Shown: one piece after another, positions 1-8,477 of the stretch | Layout: each line of letters starts with the position of its first letter | Position numbering within the stretch: position 1 is the first letter of the stretch | Source: Lysobacteraceae bacterium | GTDB taxonomy: Bacteria; Pseudomonadota; Gammaproteobacteria; Xanthomonadales; Xanthomonadaceae | Assembly (NCBI GenBank): GCA_023954075.1 | Contig: JAMLIV010000008.1 | Span: 33,844 to 97,843 of the forward strand | Direction: 5' to 3' | DNA: 64,000 nucleotides | Notes under the pieces: model-generated | Told to the model about the DNA's origin: nothing | The model's database searches: none | What the model saw: the letters and a program-made list of their open reading frames with translations, nothing else | Translations under genes and position numbers: made by a program

Positions 1-652
1 CGTAGTGATAAAGGTGCAGGCGCGCCAGCAACGCGGGCGGATATTCGCGCTCCAGATCCTCGATGCCGCTGTGGGAAGGATTGCCCACCAGCCCGCAGTC
101 GTGCGCGATGGGCTCGCGGCCCTCGCCCAGCGCGGCGAGTTGCTCCCCGATCGGACGGGTGTCGCCGGTAAAAATGAAGCTGCCCGCCAGCGCCAGACCG
201 AAGGCGGTCCCGGGCGCGTGGTGGCGCGCGGGAAAGACATCGAACCACAGGCCTTCGTGCCAGAAGCCGCGCGAATGCGGAATCACCCGGAACGCATCCC
301 AGTAGTTCGCGCCGCCTTCGGCCAGCACGCCGGGATAGTCGGCGATCCGGTGCTGCACCCAGGGCACCAGCGCCGCCGGGAGGTACAGCCGGCAGCTTCC
401 CCGCCGCGCGGGATCGAAATAGAGCTGGACGAACAGGCGCTCCATGCCCGCGACATGGTCCAGGTGGGTATGGGTGAGGAACAGCGCGCGCGGTGGTTCG
501 CGATAGCGGGCGAGGTAGGCGCTCAGCGCTTCCTGCCCGCAGTCGATCATGAGCATCGGCGCGCCGTCGCGCTCGAGCACCACGCTGGCCGAACCCAGTT
601 CGACCGCGCTGGCATTGCCAACGCCAAGGATATGCAGGTTCCAGCGCGACAC
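1..652 (-). CDS. MBL-fold metallo-hydrolase (3' end outside window)
   Basis: This gene runs off the left edge of the window; about 217 codons are visible from a GTG start at 652. The protein opens with a beta-lactamase-fold strand (SRWNLHILGVGNAS), continues to DCGQEAL, and carries the zinc-binding signature THTHLDH near residue 60, followed by a metal-site-like FTGDTRP stretch near residue 175. These are marks of the metallo-beta-lactamase superfamily, close to ribonuclease Z-like and phosphodiesterase-like members. The start is chosen because a GAGG element lies just upstream and because the GTG follows two bases after the kdkA stop, which implies translational coupling. The exact substrate cannot be read from the sequence. 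Confidence 0.82.
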   Translation of the reverse strand, partial: MSRWNLHILGVGNASAVELGSASVVLERDGAPMLMIDCGQEALSAYLARYREPPRALFLTHTHLDHVAGMERLFVQLYFDPARRGSCRLYLPAALVPWVQHRIADYPGVLAEGGANYWDAFRVIPHSRGFWHEGLWFDVFPARHHAPGTAFGLALAGSFIFTGDTRPIGEQLAALGEGREPIAHDCGLVGNPSHSGIEDLEREYPPALLARLHLYHY

Positions 653-653
653 C

Positions 654-1403
654 TCAGCCTCTTTCCTCGTCCGGCGAAGCACCGGCCATCCCGGCATCGT
701 ACCCGCGCGACAGATCGTCCCAGGCCGCATCGCTCACGCCACCCAGCTTGTCGAGCGAACGCTTCAGCCGGCGCAGGTTGGCACGCTGCCAGTCCTGCGA
801 GGGCACGCGCAGACCGCCGCGATCGAAATCGATCAGCCAGATCTGCTCGCGCCCGTCGATCAGCACGTTGTGCGCATTGAGGTCGGCGTGGAACGCGCCG
901 GCGCGATGAAAGCGCGCGATCGTCAGGCCGATGGCCCGCCACAGGTGCCCGACCGCACCGGCAGCCACGCATTCGGCAAGCGTCCGGGAATCGGGAACCC
1001 GCCGGGTCAGGAGCTCGGCCCGATAGAACAGGCCGGAACGACGCCAGCCGGCGAGCACCGGCCGCGGCGCGGGCAAGCCGCGGCGATACAGCTCGGCCAG
1101 CAGCCGGAATTCGCGCACGCAGCGCACGCGCGATTCGCCAAGAAAAAGATACCGGTCGGAAATGAAGCGCCCGACCAGCCCGCCGCGGCGGTAGTGCCGC
1201 AGGATTCCCTCGCCGAAGTCGCCGCGCACCAGGGTCGCCATGCCGCGCCCGCCGCGACCGCTCAGCAGCTCGGATTCGGGCCAACCGGCCGGATCGAGCA
1301 ACTCGGGGGTGGCTTGTGGAAGACTGCGGCCGTCGAACAGAATCACCGCCTGCGCAAACTGCGCGCGACGCACATCCACGACGCTGGCTGGGGCATTGGG
1401 CAT
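654..1403 (-). CDS. kdkA: 3-deoxy-D-manno-octulosonic acid kinase
   Basis: A 249-residue protein of the KdkA family, which phosphorylates the Kdo residue of the lipopolysaccharide inner core at O-4 using ATP at the cytoplasmic side. The kinase-like catalytic loop HADLNAHNVLID and the metal-binding LIDFDRG are clear in the C-terminal half, with the usual C-terminal KdkA pattern after it. The reading frame stays open further upstream, but the ATG at 1403 is preferred because it gives the usual family length (about 240-250 residues) and leaves a 38 bp gap to the divergent glycosyltransferase. It is followed after two bases by the MBL-fold gene. Adjacency to a heptosyltransferase-like gene supports an inner-core role. 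Confidence 0.92.
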   Translation of the reverse strand: MPNAPASVVDVRRAQFAQAVILFDGRSLPQATPELLDPAGWPESELLSGRGGRGMATLVRGDFGEGILRHYRRGGLVGRFISDRYLFLGESRVRCVREFRLLAELYRRGLPAPRPVLAGWRRSGLFYRAELLTRRVPDSRTLAECVAAGAVGHLWRAIGLTIARFHRAGAFHADLNAHNVLIDGREQIWLIDFDRGGLRVPSQDWQRANLRRLKRSLDKLGGVSDAAWDDLSRGYDAGMAGASPDEERG

Positions 1404-1441
1404 GACGCGAACAGGATTGGTTTCGGTGCGAGTGTAGCAAG

Positions 1442-2521
1442 ATGAGCCTGATCGACCCGCCCGGGCACATCGCCCTGCTGCGACTCTCCGCCCTCGGCGA
1501 CGCCACCCACGTCGTACCACTGGTGCGCACGATCCAGCGCGCCTGGCCGAAGACCCGCCTGACCTGGATCATCGGCCGCGGCGAGCGGATGCTGCTCGAT
1601 GGCCTGGAAGGCGTCGAGTTCGCGGTCTATGACAAAAAGACCGGGATCTCCGGGATGCGCGCGCTGTGGCAGCAGCTGGCCGCCCAGCGCTTCGATGCCC
1701 TGCTGCAGCTGCAGCTTGCGGCGCGTGCCAACGTGCTGGCGCTGGGCATCGACGCACCCCTGCGGATCGGCTACGACCGCCGGCGCAGCAAGGAGGGGCA
1801 CGGTCTGGTGGTGAACCGGCGCATTCCCGAGGCTGGCACCCACGTCCTCGACGTGCTGGGCCAATTCGCCGTACCGCTGGGGCTGGAGCAGACCCGCGTC
1901 GAATGGCGCCTGCCGGTGCCGCAGGCCGCGCGCGACTGGGCAGACGAGCAGCTCCCCGGCGACGTTCCCACCCTGATCGTCTCGCCCTGCTCCAGTCACG
2001 CGCTGCGCAACTGGCTGCCCGAACGCTACGCCGCCGCCGCCGACCACGCCGCGCGCCGGCACGGCTATCGCATCGCGATCTGCGGCGGGCGCAGCGCGCT
2101 GGAACGCCAGACCGCCGACGCCATCCTGGCCGCGATGAAGGAGCCGGCCATCGATCTGGTCGGCCGCGACACGCTCAAGCAGCTCATGGCCCTGCTGGAA
2201 CGCGCCGACATCCTGCTCGGGCCCGACGCAGGGCCGGTACACATCGCCAACGCTCTTGGAACCAAGGTCGTCGGACTGCACGCCTGCACCGACGCCGAGC
2301 GCAGCGGGCCGTACTCGGACCGGCGCTTCACCGTGAACCGCTACGACGAGGCCGCGCGCCGATTCCTGAAAAAGCCCGCAAGCGCGCTGCGCTGGGGCAA
2401 GCGGGTCGAGTTCCCGGGAGTGATGGCCCTGATCGGCGTGGACGAGGTGATCGACTGCATCGACCGCTGCACCGCCGAATTGCGCGGTCAGGCGGGGTCG
2501 GACGCGCCCTTGGCGCGATAG
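1442..2521 (+). CDS. Glycosyltransferase family 9 (ADP-heptose:LPS heptosyltransferase-like)
   Basis: A 359-residue GT-B fold enzyme of glycosyltransferase family 9. The N terminus (IALLRLSALGDATHVVPL) and the C-terminal donor-binding stretch (LLGPDAGPVHIANALGTKVVGLHACTD) are typical of WaaC/WaaF-type heptosyltransferases. It probably transfers a heptose or a related sugar onto the Kdo-lipid A core at the inner membrane. It is divergent from kdkA, an arrangement that suits inner-core assembly. Its 3' end overlaps the convergent DUF6165 gene by 34 bp. Whether it acts as heptosyltransferase I, II or on another acceptor is not resolved, so no gene symbol is given. Confidence 0.88.
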   Translation: MSLIDPPGHIALLRLSALGDATHVVPLVRTIQRAWPKTRLTWIIGRGERMLLDGLEGVEFAVYDKKTGISGMRALWQQLAAQRFDALLQLQLAARANVLALGIDAPLRIGYDRRRSKEGHGLVVNRRIPEAGTHVLDVLGQFAVPLGLEQTRVEWRLPVPQAARDWADEQLPGDVPTLIVSPCSSHALRNWLPERYAAAADHAARRHGYRIAICGGRSALERQTADAILAAMKEPAIDLVGRDTLKQLMALLERADILLGPDAGPVHIANALGTKVVGLHACTDAERSGPYSDRRFTVNRYDEAARRFLKKPASALRWGKRVEFPGVMALIGVDEVIDCIDRCTAELRGQAGSDAPLAR

Positions 2522-2904
2522 TCGGCGTAGGATTTTTCCTCGACGTAGCTCGAACCCAGCGCGAGGTTGATTTCCTTCTTGAGCCGGGCGCGCTCGTCAT
2601 TCTGGAAATACACCGAGCGCGCCAGTTCGATGAAGCGCGCATCGAACGCCTGCGCCGCCTCCTTGTCGCGGATGTCGTCCTCGATCACCCACAGCCGCTC
2701 GTTCACCGCCTTGAGCCGGGCGCGCAGGTCGGTGATGTCGGTCTTCGATGCGGCGTGCGCCGCCCAGGTACGATCCAGCGCCGCCAGCTCGTTGCGCACG
2801 TTCACCAGCTTGACCGGATCGCTCATGCGCTCGGACTTGATCTGCAGGATGGCGATCTTGTCGAGCAGTTCGCCGAACGAGACGGGGACGAGGATTTCGG
2901 ACAT
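2488..2904 (-). CDS. DUF6165 family protein
   Basis: A 138-residue cytoplasmic protein starting MSEILVPVSFGELLDKIAIL, which I recognise as a DUF6165-type sequence. In other bacteria this family sits among lipopolysaccharide or glycosyltransferase genes, and its function is not established. The body is charged and helical (repeated Glu/Arg/Lys with heptad-like leucines around residues 30-110), with no signal peptide or membrane segment. The frame is open 19 codons further upstream, but the ATG at 2904 begins the conserved block. It overlaps the 3' end of the convergent glycosyltransferase and starts 214 bp from the divergent aromatic operon. Confidence 0.75.
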   Translation of the reverse strand: MSEILVPVSFGELLDKIAILQIKSERMSDPVKLVNVRNELAALDRTWAAHAASKTDITDLRARLKAVNERLWVIEDDIRDKEAAQAFDARFIELARSVYFQNDERARLKKEINLALGSSYVEEKSYADYRAKGASDPA

Positions 2905-3025
2905 GGTGGCAGCCGGAAGCAAGGGGCGCGCCAGACTGCCAGAACTCGTGGATGAACGCACGGTGGCAGCAGCCCGTGGACGCGTGATCCGCCGTTCCCG
3001 CCGCGTCTGACAGCGCGCAGACGGC

Positions 3026-3041
3026 CGACGGCGTGCCGTCG
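3026..3041. promoter_or_regulatory. Operator-like inverted repeat upstream of the p-cresol operon
   Basis: CGACGGC and GCCGTCG form perfect 7-bp arms around a 2-bp centre, 78 bp before the first gene of the aromatic operon and in the divergent gap shared with the DUF6165 gene (2905-3118). This is a plausible regulator site. A -10-like TATGCT lies at 3076-3081, but no good -35 is visible and no regulator gene is adjacent. The rest of the 214-bp gap shows nothing else recognisable. Confidence 0.35.
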
Positions 3042-3118
3042 ATCACGGTACTGGCCGCCATCGCCGAAACAGGACTATGCTCACCATCACCATCTCGGTC
3101 GATCGTCCGGAGGTTGTC

Positions 3119-4204
3119 ATGAAGATCCAGGCTGCAGTCACTCGCGCCCAGGGCGCTTCCTTCCTGATCGAAGACGTGGATTTGTCGGGACCCGGCCCCA
3201 ACGAGGTGCTGGTGAAGGTGGTGGCCACCGGCGTCTGCCACACCGATGCGGTCGGGCGCGATCTGGCCGTCACGCCGTATCCGGTGGTGCTTGGGCACGA
3301 GGGCAGCGGTATCGTCGAGAAGGTCGGTGCCAACGTCGCCAGCCTCGCACCCGGCGACCATGTGGTGATGTCGTTCGCCCACTGCGGCCGATGCGGCAAC
3401 TGCCTGACCGGCCATCCGACGGTCTGCGACACCTTCAACGACCTGAACTTCGGTGGGCGCATGGAAGACGGAACCGCGCGCCTGCACCAGGGCGACACCG
3501 ACCTGTCGACCTTCTTCGGCCAATCCTCGTTCGGCAGCTACGCCGTGGCGCACGAGCGCAACGTGGTCAAGGTCGACAAGGACGTGGACCTGGCCCTGCT
3601 CGGCCCGCTGGGCTGCGGCATCCAGACTGGTGCCGGCACCGTGTTGAACCGCCTGAAGCCCGATTTCGACACTTCGATCGCGGTCTATGGCTGCGGTGCT
3701 GTCGGCCTGAGCGCGATCATGGCCGCGAAAATCGCCGGCTGCCCGCAGATCTTTGCCGTCGATATCCACGACAACCGTCTGGAGCTGGCGCGCGAGCTGG
3801 GTGCGACCCACGCTTTCAACGGCAAGAAGGTCGACGTGGTCAAGGAGATCAAGGCGGCCTCCGGCGGCACGCACTACGCGGTGGAAACCACCGGCGCGCC
3901 GCCGGTGGTGCGGCAATGCCTGAACGCGCTGCGGCCGCTAGGCACCGCCGCCATCGTCGGGGTGACACCGAAGATGGAGCTGGATGTGCACAACGACCTG
4001 ATGGCCGAAGGCAAGAGCATGATCGGCGTGATCGAGGGCGACTCGGTGCCGCGCGTGTTCATCCCGCAGCTGGTGGCGTTCTACAAGGCCGGGAAGTTTC
4101 CCTTCGACAAACTGGTCGGCTTCTACGATTTCGCCGACATCGCCAAGGCCTTCGACGACTCCGCCAGCGGCAAGACCGTCAAGCCGATCCTGCGCCTGCC
4201 GTGA
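3119..4204 (+). CDS. Zinc-dependent aryl-alcohol dehydrogenase
   Basis: A 361-residue medium-chain alcohol dehydrogenase, resembling benzyl/aryl-alcohol dehydrogenases (XylB type), likely oxidising 4-hydroxybenzyl alcohol to the aldehyde with NAD. Catalytic zinc ligands are visible at C40 and H60-E61 with a later Cys in GPLGCG; structural zinc ligands are C89, C92, C95 and C103. The Rossmann motif is GCGAVGLSA, and the acidic residue after beta-2 (AVDIHD) favours NAD over NADP. The ATG at 3119 is preferred over an in-frame upstream ATG at 3077 because GGAGG lies 6 bases ahead of it. It is the first gene of the operon; pchA follows 12 bp later. The specific alcohol is inferred from context. 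Confidence 0.87.
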   Translation: MKIQAAVTRAQGASFLIEDVDLSGPGPNEVLVKVVATGVCHTDAVGRDLAVTPYPVVLGHEGSGIVEKVGANVASLAPGDHVVMSFAHCGRCGNCLTGHPTVCDTFNDLNFGGRMEDGTARLHQGDTDLSTFFGQSSFGSYAVAHERNVVKVDKDVDLALLGPLGCGIQTGAGTVLNRLKPDFDTSIAVYGCGAVGLSAIMAAKIAGCPQIFAVDIHDNRLELARELGATHAFNGKKVDVVKEIKAASGGTHYAVETTGAPPVVRQCLNALRPLGTAAIVGVTPKMELDVHNDLMAEGKSMIGVIEGDSVPRVFIPQLVAFYKAGKFPFDKLVGFYDFADIAKAFDDSASGKTVKPILRLP

Positions 4205-4216
4205 GAGGCTGGTCCG

Positions 4217-5695
4217 ATGAACGCAAAGGCATCCACCCGCTACGGGGACTTCGGCCTGCTTCCGATCGCCGGCAAGTGGCGCGAAGGTGCCTCCGGACGC
4301 CGGCTTGAGGTCACCAATCCTTTCAGCGGCCAAAAGCTGCTGGATATCGCGATGGCCAGCAAGGCCAACCTGGACGAGGCCTACCGGGCCGCCGCGAAGG
4401 CGCAGCCGGACTGGGCGGCCAAAGGCCCGGGCGAACGCGCTGCGGTGATGCACCGGGCGGTGGCGATCTTCGATGCGCGCCGCGACGAAATCATCGACTG
4501 GCTGGTGCGCGAATCCGGCAGCACCCGGATCAAGGCCGCGATCGAATGGGGCTCGGCGCGCGCCATCACGCTGGAGGCGGCCGGCATGCCCTCGCGCAGC
4601 CACGGCCGCGTGCTTGCCTCCGACGTGCCGAACAAGCAAAGCCTGGTCTACCGCCAGCCGCTGGGCGTGGTGGGCGTGATCAGCCCGTGGAACTTCCCGC
4701 TGCACCTGAGCATCCGCTCGGTCGCGCCGGCGCTGGCGCTGGGCAACGCCGTGGTGGTGAAACCGGCGAGCGACACGCCGGTGACCGGCGGCCTGCTGCT
4801 GGCGCGGATCTTCGAGGAGGCCGGGGTGCCACCGGGCGTGCTCAGCGTGCTGGTGGGCGCAGGTTCGGAGATCGGTGATGCCTTCGTCGAGCATCCGGTG
4901 CCGGCCTTCATTTCCTTCACCGGCTCGACCGACGTCGGGCGCGGCATCGGCCGCATCGCCAGCGGCGGCGAGCACCTCAAGCACGTCGCGCTGGAGTTGG
5001 GCGGCAACAGTCCCTTCGTGGTGCTGGCCGATGCCGACGTGGAGGCGACAGTCAACGCCGCGGTGGTCGGCAAGTTCCTGCACCAGGGACAGATCTGCAT
5101 GGCGATCAACCGCATCATCGTCGAGGCACCGCTGCTGGAGGCGTTCACGAAGCGCTTCGTCGAACGGGTCAAGGCGCTGCCGGTGGGCGATCCGGACAAG
5201 CCGGAAACAGTGGTCGGCCCGGTGATCAACATGAAACAGCTCGACGCGCTGCGCGCCAAGGTGGCCAAGGCGAAAGCAGAAGGCGCGACTGTGCTGCTGG
5301 GCGGCGAGCCCGAGGGCAACGTGATGCCGCCGCACGTGTTCGGCAGCGTCACCGCCGAGATGGAGATCGCCCGCGAGGAGATCTTCGGGCCGCTGGTGGG
5401 CATCCAGTCCGCGCGTGACGCCGGGCACGCGCTGGAGTTGGCCAACGCCAGCGACTACGGGCTCTCCAGCACGGTGTTCACCGGCGACGTGGCGCGCGGC
5501 ATCGAGTTCGCCCGCCGCGTCCGCGCCGGCATGACGCATGTGAACGACATGCCGGTCAACGACGACTACAACGCGCCCTTTGGCGGCGAGAAGAATTCCG
5601 GCCTGGGCCGCTTCAACGGCGACTGGGCCATCGACGAGTTCACCACCGACCACTGGATCACGATCCAGACGGGCCCGCGACCCTTTCCCTTCTAG
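4217..5695 (+). CDS. pchA: 4-hydroxybenzaldehyde dehydrogenase
   Basis: A 492-residue NAD(P)-dependent aldehyde dehydrogenase. The general-base glutamate is E260 in LELGGN and the nucleophile is C294 in [15 protein letters not shown] and FTGSTDVGR are the cofactor-binding motifs. The short benzaldehyde/vanillin-dehydrogenase-like architecture and its position directly before the cytochrome and flavoprotein of p-cresol methylhydroxylase match pchA of the Pseudomonas pchACXF operon. The expected reaction is 4-hydroxybenzaldehyde to 4-hydroxybenzoate in the cytoplasm. It lies 12 bp after the alcohol dehydrogenase and 11 bp before pchC. The function is family-level evidence plus gene order. Confidence 0.87.
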   Translation: MNAKASTRYGDFGLLPIAGKWREGASGRRLEVTNPFSGQKLLDIAMASKANLDEAYRAAAKAQPDWAAKGPGERAAVMHRAVAIFDARRDEIIDWLVRESGSTRIKAAIEWGSARAITLEAAGMPSRSHGRVLASDVPNKQSLVYRQPLGVVGVISPWNFPLHLSIRSVAPALALGNAVVVKPASDTPVTGGLLLARIFEEAGVPPGVLSVLVGAGSEIGDAFVEHPVPAFISFTGSTDVGRGIGRIASGGEHLKHVALELGGNSPFVVLADADVEATVNAAVVGKFLHQGQICMAINRIIVEAPLLEAFTKRFVERVKALPVGDPDKPETVVGPVINMKQLDALRAKVAKAKAEGATVLLGGEPEGNVMPPHVFGSVTAEMEIAREEIFGPLVGIQSARDAGHALELANASDYGLSSTVFTGDVARGIEFARRVRAGMTHVNDMPVNDDYNAPFGGEKNSGLGRFNGDWAIDEFTTDHWITIQTGPRPFPF

Positions 5696-5706
5696 AGAAG
5701 TCAGCC

Positions 5707-6063
5707 ATGGACAGTTCCGTAGCCCGCATTGCCTTGAAGCGGACCCTCTTCGCCGCCGCGGCGCTGACACTGGTTGCGATGTTCAGCCCGCTGCACGCGC
5801 AGGAGAGCACGTACAGCAGCGGCAAGGAGGCCTACGACAAGCTTTGCGGCTATTGCCACAAGCACGAGGTGGGCGTAGGCAGGTCGATCCAGGGCCGCGG
5901 CTTGCCGGCCGCTTTCATCATCGCCATCGCCCGCAACGGGCTGAACGCCATGCCTGCGTTTCCCGAATCACATATCGACGACAAGTCTCTCGAGCTGTTG
6001 ACCGAATACGTCAACACCCTGCCGGCGGCACCGTCACCGAAACCGAAAGGAGCCACACCATGA
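5707..6063 (+). CDS. pchC: 4-cresol dehydrogenase (hydroxylating) cytochrome c subunit
   Basis: A 118-residue exported c-type cytochrome. Residues 1-31 form a signal peptide (basic start, hydrophobic AAAALTLVAMF, cleavage near HA-Q). The heme site is C47-x-x-C50-H51 (CGYCH), and M82 in NAMPAF is the likely axial ligand. In p-cresol methylhydroxylase this subunit accepts electrons from the covalent FAD of PchF in the periplasm and passes them to the respiratory chain. The mature part is about 87 residues, close to the small Pseudomonas PchC. Its stop overlaps the start of the pchX-like gene (ATGA), so the two are translationally coupled. Confidence 0.9.
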   Translation: MDSSVARIALKRTLFAAAALTLVAMFSPLHAQESTYSSGKEAYDKLCGYCHKHEVGVGRSIQGRGLPAAFIIAIARNGLNAMPAFPESHIDDKSLELLTEYVNTLPAAPSPKPKGATP

Positions 6064-6758
6064 GCCTGGATCGGCGCACCGTACTCAAGGGCATGGCAAT
6101 CGGAGGCATTGCCGCACCGATGCTGGGCGCGGCGCTGCCGGCGCTGGCGAACGGCATGACCGGCGCTGCGAGCGCAACCGACGTCCCCGTGCTGGCCGTG
6201 GTCGGGACATCCAGCGGCGCGGCCTTTGCACAGGGCGCGCGCGCCGGCCTGGGTTCGCTGCTGCAGGTGCGTCAGGCCGGATCGGACCTGGTGCGGTTGC
6301 TGCGTGAATTGGAAAAGATGTGGCACGGCGATCGTCCGATGCGGGTCGTCGGGCTGCTCGATGATGCCTCTGCGGTACCGCTCCTGGACGTTGCGCGCAG
6401 CGCCGGCACCCGCATCGCCTGGCTGGGCCAGCACAGCGTGCAGGCTGGTGGAAGTCGCCATCGCCTGCTGACCACCGACCGTGTCGAAGGCGGTGCGCGC
6501 GAGCTTGCGCGGCAGCTCCGGGACTGCGGTGCCGGCTTCAGCCTCACCGAGGACCGCCAGCACAGCCTCACGCCGGTGTTCCAAGCGGAGGCTTTGGCAT
6601 GCGGCAGCGCGGATCCCGGGCAATGGGCCGCCGCCGTCGGCTGGCTGCTGGCGCGGACGGACGCGCGAGTGCCGGCTCCGGCTCCGCTGCCGCATTCGGG
6701 CCGGACACCGCATCCCGGCAGCTTCGTTTCATTCCTGATCGAGCCCGAAGGAGTCTGA
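6060..6758 (+). CDS. PchX-like exported protein of unknown function
   Basis: A 232-residue protein encoded between pchC and pchF, the place of pchX in the Pseudomonas pchACXF operon. The N terminus DRRTVLKGMAIGG with a hydrophobic stretch and ALPALANG is a Tat signal peptide, which suggests export in a folded state or with a partner. The mature part (roughly residues 31-232) shows no catalytic motif I can name; it is rich in Ala, Arg and Leu. The ATG at 6060 overlaps the pchC stop. A role in export, maturation or electron transfer of the flavocytochrome is inference from position only. The pchF start follows after three bases. Confidence 0.72.
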   Translation: MSLDRRTVLKGMAIGGIAAPMLGAALPALANGMTGAASATDVPVLAVVGTSSGAAFAQGARAGLGSLLQVRQAGSDLVRLLRELEKMWHGDRPMRVVGLLDDASAVPLLDVARSAGTRIAWLGQHSVQAGGSRHRLLTTDRVEGGARELARQLRDCGAGFSLTEDRQHSLTPVFQAEALACGSADPGQWAAAVGWLLARTDARVPAPAPLPHSGRTPHPGSFVSFLIEPEGV

Positions 6759-6761
6759 TCC

Positions 6762-8333
6762 ATGAGCGACCAAGAATATGCCGTGCTGCCGCGTGGGGTA
6801 AGCCAGGAACAGTTCGGCCAGGCCATCGAAAAATTCCGCGCGCTGCTGGGTGGCGACAACGTGTTGGTCCAGCCCGCGCAGCTTTTGCCCTACAACAAGA
6901 TCATGATGCCGGTGGACAACGCCGCGCACGCGCCTTCGGCCGCGCTCACCGCGACCACCGTGGAGCAGATCCAGGGCATCTTGAAAATCTGCAACGAGCA
7001 CAAGATCCCGATCTGGACCATCTCCACCGGACGCAACTTCGGCTACGGTTCGGCCGCGCCGGTGCAGCGCGGCCAGGTCATCCTCGACCTGAAGAAGATG
7101 AACAAGATCCTCAAGGTCGATCCGGACATGTGCTACGCCCTGGTCGAGCCGGGCGTGACTTTCCAGCAGCTCTACGACTACATCGAAGATAACAAGCTGG
7201 GGCTGATGCTCTCCTTTTCCGCACCGTCCGCCATCGCCGGACCGCTGGGCAACACCATGGACCGTGGCGTGGGCTACACCCCCTACGGCGAGCACTTCAT
7301 GATGCAGTGCGGCATGGAAGTGGTGCTGGCCAACGGCGACGTCTACCGCACCGGCATGGGCGGTGTGCCCGGCAACAATACCTGGCAGATCTTCAAGTGG
7401 GGCTACGGCCCGACGCTGGACGGCATGTTCACCCAATCCAACTACGGCATCACCACCAAGATGGGCTTCTGGCTGATGCCCAAGCCGCCGGTGTACAAGC
7501 CCTTCGAGGTGATCTTCGAGAACGAGGAGGACATCGTCGAGATCGTCGACATCCTGCGCCCGCTGCGCATCTCCGGCACCATCCCCAACTCGGTGGTCAT
7601 CGCCAACGTGCTGTGGGAAGCCGGCAGCGCGCACCTGAAGCGCGCCGACTACATCAGCGAGCCCGGCCACACGCCAGACCACGTGCTCAAGAAGATGCAG
7701 CAGGACACCGGCATGGGTGCCTGGAACCTGTACGCGGCGCTGTACGGCACCCGGGAACAGGTCGACGCCGACTGGAAACTCGTTTCCGAGGCGTTCCGAA
7801 AGCTCGGCAAGGGCCGCATCGTCACCCAGGAAGACGCCGGCGACACCCAGCCGTTCAAGTACCGCGCCGAGCTGATGTCCGGCGTACCCAACCTGCAGGA
7901 ATTCGGCCTCTACAACTGGCGCGGCGGCGGCGGCTCGATGTGGTTCGCACCGGTCAGCGAGGCGCGCGGCAACGAGTGCAGGAAGCAGGCGGCGCTGGCC
8001 AAGCGCATCCTGCACAAGTACGGCCTGGACTACGTGGCCGAGTTCATCGTCGCCCCGCGTGACATGCACCACGTCATCGACGTGCTCTACAACCGCACCG
8101 ACCCTGAGGAAACCAAGCGTGCCGACGCCTGCTTTGGCGAGCTGCTGGACGAGTTCGAGAAGGAGGGCTACGCGGTCTATCGCGTCAACACCCGATTCCA
8201 GGAGCGCGTGGCGAAGAGCTACGGCCCGGTCAAACGCGATCTGGAGCACACGATCAAACGCGCGGTGGACCCGAACAACATCCTCGCGCCAGGCCGCTGC
8301 GGCATCGATCTGGAAACCTGGCGCACGTCCTGA
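6762..8333 (+). CDS. pchF: 4-cresol dehydrogenase (hydroxylating) flavoprotein subunit
   Basis: A 523-residue VAO/PCMH-family flavoenzyme, very similar along its whole length to Pseudomonas putida PchF as I remember it. It has the FAD-binding block TISTGRNFGYGSAAPVQRG, the SFSAPSAIAGP and GNTMDRGVGYTPYG stretches, and the C-terminal PNNILAPGRCGID. Tyr384 in GLYNWRGGGGS sits at the position of the tyrosine that covalently binds FAD in PCMH. The enzyme oxidises p-cresol to a quinone methide that adds water, giving 4-hydroxybenzyl alcohol and then the aldehyde. It has no signal peptide of its own, so export may depend on a partner. AAGGAG precedes the ATG. Confidence 0.95.
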   Translation: MSDQEYAVLPRGVSQEQFGQAIEKFRALLGGDNVLVQPAQLLPYNKIMMPVDNAAHAPSAALTATTVEQIQGILKICNEHKIPIWTISTGRNFGYGSAAPVQRGQVILDLKKMNKILKVDPDMCYALVEPGVTFQQLYDYIEDNKLGLMLSFSAPSAIAGPLGNTMDRGVGYTPYGEHFMMQCGMEVVLANGDVYRTGMGGVPGNNTWQIFKWGYGPTLDGMFTQSNYGITTKMGFWLMPKPPVYKPFEVIFENEEDIVEIVDILRPLRISGTIPNSVVIANVLWEAGSAHLKRADYISEPGHTPDHVLKKMQQDTGMGAWNLYAALYGTREQVDADWKLVSEAFRKLGKGRIVTQEDAGDTQPFKYRAELMSGVPNLQEFGLYNWRGGGGSMWFAPVSEARGNECRKQAALAKRILHKYGLDYVAEFIVAPRDMHHVIDVLYNRTDPEETKRADACFGELLDEFEKEGYAVYRVNTRFQERVAKSYGPVKRDLEHTIKRAVDPNNILAPGRCGIDLETWRTS

Positions 8334-8367
8334 CCGCGTATCGACGATCGAGGGCGTCGATACGCGG
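8334..8367. repeat. Perfect 12-bp inverted repeat just after pchF
   Basis: CCGCGTATCGAC (8334-8345) and GTCGATACGCGG (8356-8367) are perfect complements around a 10-base loop, beginning directly after the pchF stop codon. No T-run follows, so it is not a classical terminator. It could protect the pch transcript 3' end, attenuate read-through into the FMN reductase gene, or be a protein-binding site. The remaining 110 bp to 8477 show only a ribosome binding site for the next gene. Confidence 0.7.
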
Positions 8368-8477
8368 CAGTTCGACATCACCGTCGACCCTGGTCCATAC
8401 CGTGATCCGGAGTCGATCCCGCGCTGGCCGCCTCCGGCGGCTTCCATGCTGTCCAACCGAAACCTGAGGAGTAGCAC

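Noticed and set aside
5..880. A 291-codon plus-strand frame at the left edge
   Set aside because: It is antisense to the MBL-fold hydrolase and the 3' part of kdkA, both supported by motifs.
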